From positions 1 through 64,000 of the forward strand of contig CAOLHI010001300.1 in assembly GCA_948474755.1 (NCBI GenBank): a stretch of 64,000 nt of DNA. The letters are read 5' to 3'. How positions within the stretch are numbered: the stretch's first letter is position 1; each line of letters begins with the position of its first letter. Under the pieces are notes generated by a model. It saw only the letters and a list, made by a program, of their open reading frames with translations. It had not been told where the DNA came from and did no database searches. The translations under genes and the position numbers were made by a program. The stretch comes from Ctenosaura bakeri. Taxonomy: Eukaryota; Chordata; Lepidosauria; Squamata; Iguanidae. Shown piece by piece: positions 59,829-64,000 of this stretch.

Positions 59829-59868
59829 TCCCTAAACTGCAAACCCCAGGATTCCATAGAATCTTCTT
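59829..59868. repeat. Right-arm fragment of the palindromic MITE
   Basis: 'CCCTCCCTAAACTGCAAACC' and 'CCAGGATTCCATAGAATC' match the right arms of copies 2 and 5. The L1 insertion lies just to its left. Confidence 0.6.
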
Positions 59869-62859
59869 AGGCAGCCAATCATGTGGGGTCTTTGCCTGAC
59901 ACAGACAAACAAACTTTGACTTTATATATTAGATTATAGAAAGAAGAAAAGTATAGTAAAATTGAGAATTGTTGCCTCTTTATGTAGATCTCAGTTTCGA
60001 TTGAATCTTTCCATTTAACAGTACAACTCTGTTCTTTCCACTGCACCAAAGAAGACAATTCTAAAGAAAAAGAGAGAAAAGAGAGAGATTTGTTTCCCAT
60101 GGATAAGCACAGAAGGCTCTTTTTATTGGCGTCACTATGCCTTTTCAGGAAACTCTCTAAAATCACTCTCAAATCATGAGTTGGCCATTTTTACTGGCAA
60201 AGCACTTTGTTTTCCTAATTGTACCTGATTTTTTAAAATATGCCACTATAATTCTGAAAAGCATTCGTGTGGTGAGAGTGCCATTTTCTCTCCTGATGGA
60301 AGTGGAAGCATGTGGTGTCATACACATTGCTCAGCAGGTTTGCTTCCAACTGGATTACAAGCTCATTGGTGTATATGTCTTGTTGCTTGATTCATAGAAA
60401 GGTTTCTGGTAGCTATGCCTGGGGAACAGATTGGATATGAAGGCAGCCACTTACTTTAAAGAAGACAATTCTGCCAATATGTATGTTTTCGTGTCTTATG
60501 TAATTCATTACAGAGCTTTGAGTGTTAGGTTTGAGAATTAACTCAATAAAGTTAAATGTTAGAATTGGGAAATACAGGGCCATTAGCATGGATAACTGAA
60601 ACTGCTTGATTAGGTCAAGATGTTAAGTTCTGGGACATGCTATCATATTGACAGAGCATACCATAGAGGTTGCTGCTGTTCATTGTAGGGGCACATCTTG
60701 TTATTGGCTTCTTAGAAGGGGCTTTGAATATCTTTTTAAAACTTGCTGCCCTGCGAAGTAGTAATTTTTTCTCTCAAATGCATTGCAAAGTTCATAATAC
60801 AATTGCTGCCCACCAGTGCTGGAAGCCCAACATGACTGGTAACTGGGAGGATGAGAAAGGTTGCTCTAAAGCATGGCATTCAATCTTGTAGTCTGCTCAA
60901 CGACATTCATCATTCATCTGCTTGTCTCTTTTCTTTCCACATGATCTACATGTGTACACTCAGTCTTCCAATGCTTTGTTTGTTGAAGATTAATAAAGAA
61001 TTATTTATATCCCTTGAAGATGCTGAGCCACCATAAGTGCAGCAATAAGTGGATAGCTACCAAGATTGGTCAGTGAATCAAGCGTGGAGAATTCATAATT
61101 GGAATTTTTTAAGAGACTGAGAATATGCAGAACATTTTTTTCTACACAACTGAATCAGTGTGTCATTTCTGCTTCCTTATTCCTAGTCAAGAAGTTGGTT
61201 TGCAAAGATCAGTTCTTCATCACATGTTATGCATGTAGGATCCAGGGTCCCAACTTCAGTCTGTGGCATCTCCTGTCTAAATGATCATATTGTCTAAGAA
61301 GCCTGCTATTCTCTGCACCAATCTGACCTTAATTGTGTAATTTAACTGGGTGTGGGGAAGGAAAAGAGGAAGAGAAAAAGAGAAATGGGTAAAACAGCAA
61401 ATTAGGAAGGATGAAAGAGAGGAGGGAGAAACCAAGAGAGAAGGACACCACAACATAAGGATAAATTTTCATTTAATTATTCACTTGTATAGCACTCTAT
61501 CAGCAAAAATAAGGTTATAATGAATTAATTGCAGGTTACCCCAAATAATACAAGACGGTATATTATATATTAATATACAGTAGAAACCAGTCTAGATTGG
61601 TTATCTAACTGATAAAGATAAGTTACTGAAAGAATCACCGTGTACTCCACCCCACTCCAAACATTTTTGTTCCATATAGGCAGGCACAGGGAAGAGACGT
61701 GGCTTTCAGGCCTAGAAGGTCTGATATACTGAAAGTGCTTTGGCTGTTTGATCTTGAAAGAAATCACCCAGTCCATTTCTCTTCTGTGCCAGCTTACCTT
61801 TCTTTTACTTCTTTTCCGTTCTTTGCTTTTTATTTCTTCTCCTGCTCTAAGTTGAACTTCAGAAAGTTCTCATCATTCATTCATTCATTCTCTCTTTCTC
61901 CTCTTTCTATCCTCCAGATTATCTTGCCTGACAACAAAGCCATATAATATATTTCCTCCAGAAGACCTAATGTGTTAGGGGAAGTTGCTAGAAAAGTGCA
62001 ACAAATTAACAGCTTAACCTGTTTATTAGTTACTTCCAAGCTGTGCTCAGTTATTTGCTTGTTTAAGCTAAGGCACAAGTCATCTTGATCCCAAACTGGG
62101 AAAAAAGGTGGAATACAAAGTCAATAAATAAAAGTGGTCTAGAGGCAAAGCAAATTATCCCTTGATAATTATGGGCTTTTGATTTGCCCCTTTTTCATAT
62201 CCACTACCAACTTGTTCTTTATTTCAGGTATATAGACATGTGTGGAGACCCAAATTCAGTTCCCTTCAACTGTTCAATGGTGTAAGGGATAACATAACAG
62301 GAAAACATGAGAATATGAATGCCCTTGGGATACTTACTTCATAAAGTTTATTGATTCAGCATAAGCAGTTTAATATTACAGTATCATCCTCTAAGTGTAT
62401 GCCTGCTGAATATGATTGATCCTAAACACTTGTTATCAGAGAACATGGGTATTCTAGAGGGGAAGAATTATACTGACACAGTGATGCTCTTGGGCCATTA
62501 AGAAGCAAATGTTAGCGTTATTTTTTGCCCACATGTGGTGCAAGGAGAGAAACTGTGTATAGAACTGGGGAAATGTCAGAAGTGGGACAGTAATCAAAAT
62601 TCTCATGATGTTGTAATAGCATACTGCGGAGGGTGGGTCAGGCTTGCTTTTCCTTTTCTCAGCCTGGAGAGTGCAACTCCCATCCAAGCCTGCTATAGCA
62701 CAATGCCACCCTCCTTATACAACCCTGGTTTCCCCTTTTTAAATCCACCCCCTTAGTAGAAAAGGAGTAAAACCTCTCTGGTCTTGTTCAAAAGGATTTG
62801 ATAATCTGTGGTAGTGTATTTCTATCAAAAATAGAACTGAAGTCAGGAATTGCCAAGTC
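59869..62859. other. Intronic AT-rich DNA, no feature seen
   Basis: An L2-like 3' end piece near 62095-62130. No exon was recognised. Confidence 0.4.
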
Positions 62860-63310
62860 AGGAATTGTAAATATAGAATGCGATCTTTATTAAAACAACA
62901 AACAGGGAAGGGATATTTGGTATTACAAGTATATACAGGCAAAATAGAACTTCCAAGAATGTCTAGCCAGATTCCTCAGCTCAATGCAGTATTCAAGTAC
63001 AAAGCTTTCATACCTACACAGACCTTTAGTTTCCTCTGCCTCTCACTGGGCCTTTAAGAAAACCACACTCTTAGCCACCACAAGCCTCCCTTCTTCTCTC
63101 CCTGAAGGAATCTCGCTAAAAATGCAAGTCATCCCCTTATACAGAGCTCCTCTTCAGAAAGCTTAGCCCCTCCCATGCACCAATGGGCTGAGTTCCTCTT
63201 TTACCCAGAGCTCCCTGGGTCCCTTGGCAACCTGTTGCTAAGGCAGGTGTGCTTCCCAGGCTAACCACACACCCCAGGCTCCATCACACAAAAGGCTCCA
63301 ACAAAAGAGG
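62860..63310 (-). mobile_element. Probable solo LTR, minus strand
   Basis: Read on the minus strand: a CCAAT-type box (complement near 63180), a TATA-like GTATAAGG (complement of 63134-63141), and AATAAA (complement of 62886-62891) about 250 bases on. The block is more GC-rich than its surroundings. No terminal duplication was located and no retroviral genes adjoin. Confidence 0.45.
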
Positions 63311-63816
63311 TAGCACAGTGTAAAATATTCCTATTAGAGTGAATGCAAGCTCCAAGATGATTCTTCCCTGCTTCATCCCACTGTTTCAACCATGGTGGTA
63401 TATGGGATTCTGATTATAGTTTGGGGGGAAAAAAATTTTTTTTTTTTTTTTGGGCCATCTCTGAAATCCTGGTCACTGACTAACCTGACTGAGGGATTCT
63501 GGAAGTCATAAACCAATAAGAGTATATTTTCTGTCTCTGAATACACTGAATCATGTACCTTTGAAATAAATATATATGATCCTATGAAGAAACACAGATT
63601 TTGTATCTAGACATGTGGACACAATACTCTGCCTCCATAACTGCAAAATGAGCATATGTAACTTCATGATGGGATATCTTACAGAACAAGAGCACTTTGA
63701 AGAGGAAAGAAAAGAAAACATCAACAGCCAAAAAGAATAGGATAAAAAGATGGGTATATAATACTTGTCCTTTCACAACTATTGACCTTGCAGTATGGAG
63801 TACATAGAATTATGAC
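63311..63816. other. Intronic DNA with a T-tract
   Basis: T-run at 63435-63451. Otherwise nothing recognised. Confidence 0.4.
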
Positions 63817-64000
63817 TACTGCAATGTAGTGGTTTGAGCACTGGAGTACAGCCCTAGAGACCAAAGTTTGATTCCTTGCTCAGCTGTGGAAACCAATTGA
63901 GTGACCTTGGGCACATCAGACACTCTCAGCCCCCCAGAAAACCTCATGATAGACTTGTGTTAGGGTCACCATAAGTCAGAAGCAACTTGAAGGCACTCAA
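63817..64000 (+). repeat. tRNA-derived SINE, cut by the window edge
   Basis: A-box-like 'TAGTGGTTTGAGCACTGGA', B-box-like 'AGTTTGATTCC', 'GTGACCTTGGGCACATCAGA', 'GGGTCACCATAAGTCAGAAG' and 'CAACTTGAAGGCACTCAA'. It is nearly full length; the CAA tail should lie just beyond the edge. Confidence 0.82.

Larger units (their letters stand above)
48583..64000 (+). other. MAPK11 intron 1 (continues beyond the window)
   Basis: No match to the expected exon 2 peptide (the Lys-containing 'VAVKKLSRPFQS' region) was seen on the plus strand up to the right edge, so intron 1 is longer than 15.4 kb here. The first 500 bases are CpG-island DNA with purine-rich runs (48583-48640). The rest is repeats and unrecognised AT-rich DNA. 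Confidence 0.6.

Noticed and set aside
48583..64000. MAPK11 exon 2 within the window
   Set aside because: I looked for the conserved 'VAVKKLSRPFQS' region and saw no match in any plus-strand frame, but a by-eye scan could miss a short exon.

Overview
This is a vertebrate nuclear window, most likely from a squamate reptile (lizard or snake). It is AT-rich and full of dead transposons: CR1, L2, L1 and Vingi/Ingi-like LINEs, tRNA-derived SINEs with CAA/ACA tails, 5S-rRNA-derived SINEs, solo LTRs and several cut-and-paste DNA transposon families. There are no operons, prokaryotic genes or CRISPR arrays. Nearly all open reading frames are chance or repeat-derived.

One host gene is recognisable. 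At 48464-48576 (+) lies the first coding exon of a p38 MAP kinase, best matched to MAPK11 (p38-beta). It sits in a CpG island (about 47960-49060) and ends in a GTAGGT donor after 37 codons plus 2 nt. Intron 1 runs off the right edge, so the gene continues beyond the window. No exon was recognised in the 48 kb upstream.

Layout. 0-8 kb: repeat debris, a 5S-derived SINE (1.5 kb) and a solo LTR (about 2.3-3.2 kb). 7.8-10.6 kb: a long decayed L2-like LINE. 11-21 kb: mostly unrecognised DNA with SINE pieces, a 20-bp minisatellite (14.67 kb) and a second LTR of the same family (about 17.8-18.6 kb). 22.2-25.6 kb: a hAT-like element split by SINEs and by a 2.35-kb LINE insertion with target duplication. 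27-28.4 kb: a probable minus-strand LTR interrupted by two DNA transposons. 31-49 kb: palindromic elements at five sites, a related GC-rich 497-bp element at 40.9 kb, a CR1 at 46 kb, then the MAPK11 promoter. 49-64 kb: intron 1, with CR1 nested in CR1 (52.7-54.2 kb), a Tigger-like element (58.5 kb), an L1 tail with a 13-bp target duplication (59.1-59.8 kb) and a minus-strand LTR (about 63 kb).

The most interesting pattern is a family of non-autonomous DNA transposons with shared ends (GGCCNTTTCTGCAC-like) and 3-bp target duplications. It has two forms: near-perfect palindromes of about 160-200 bp and GC-rich 450-500-bp elements. Three palindromic copies lie within 2.4 kb around the MAPK11 promoter. 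All similarity statements are by eye and family recall; no search was run.
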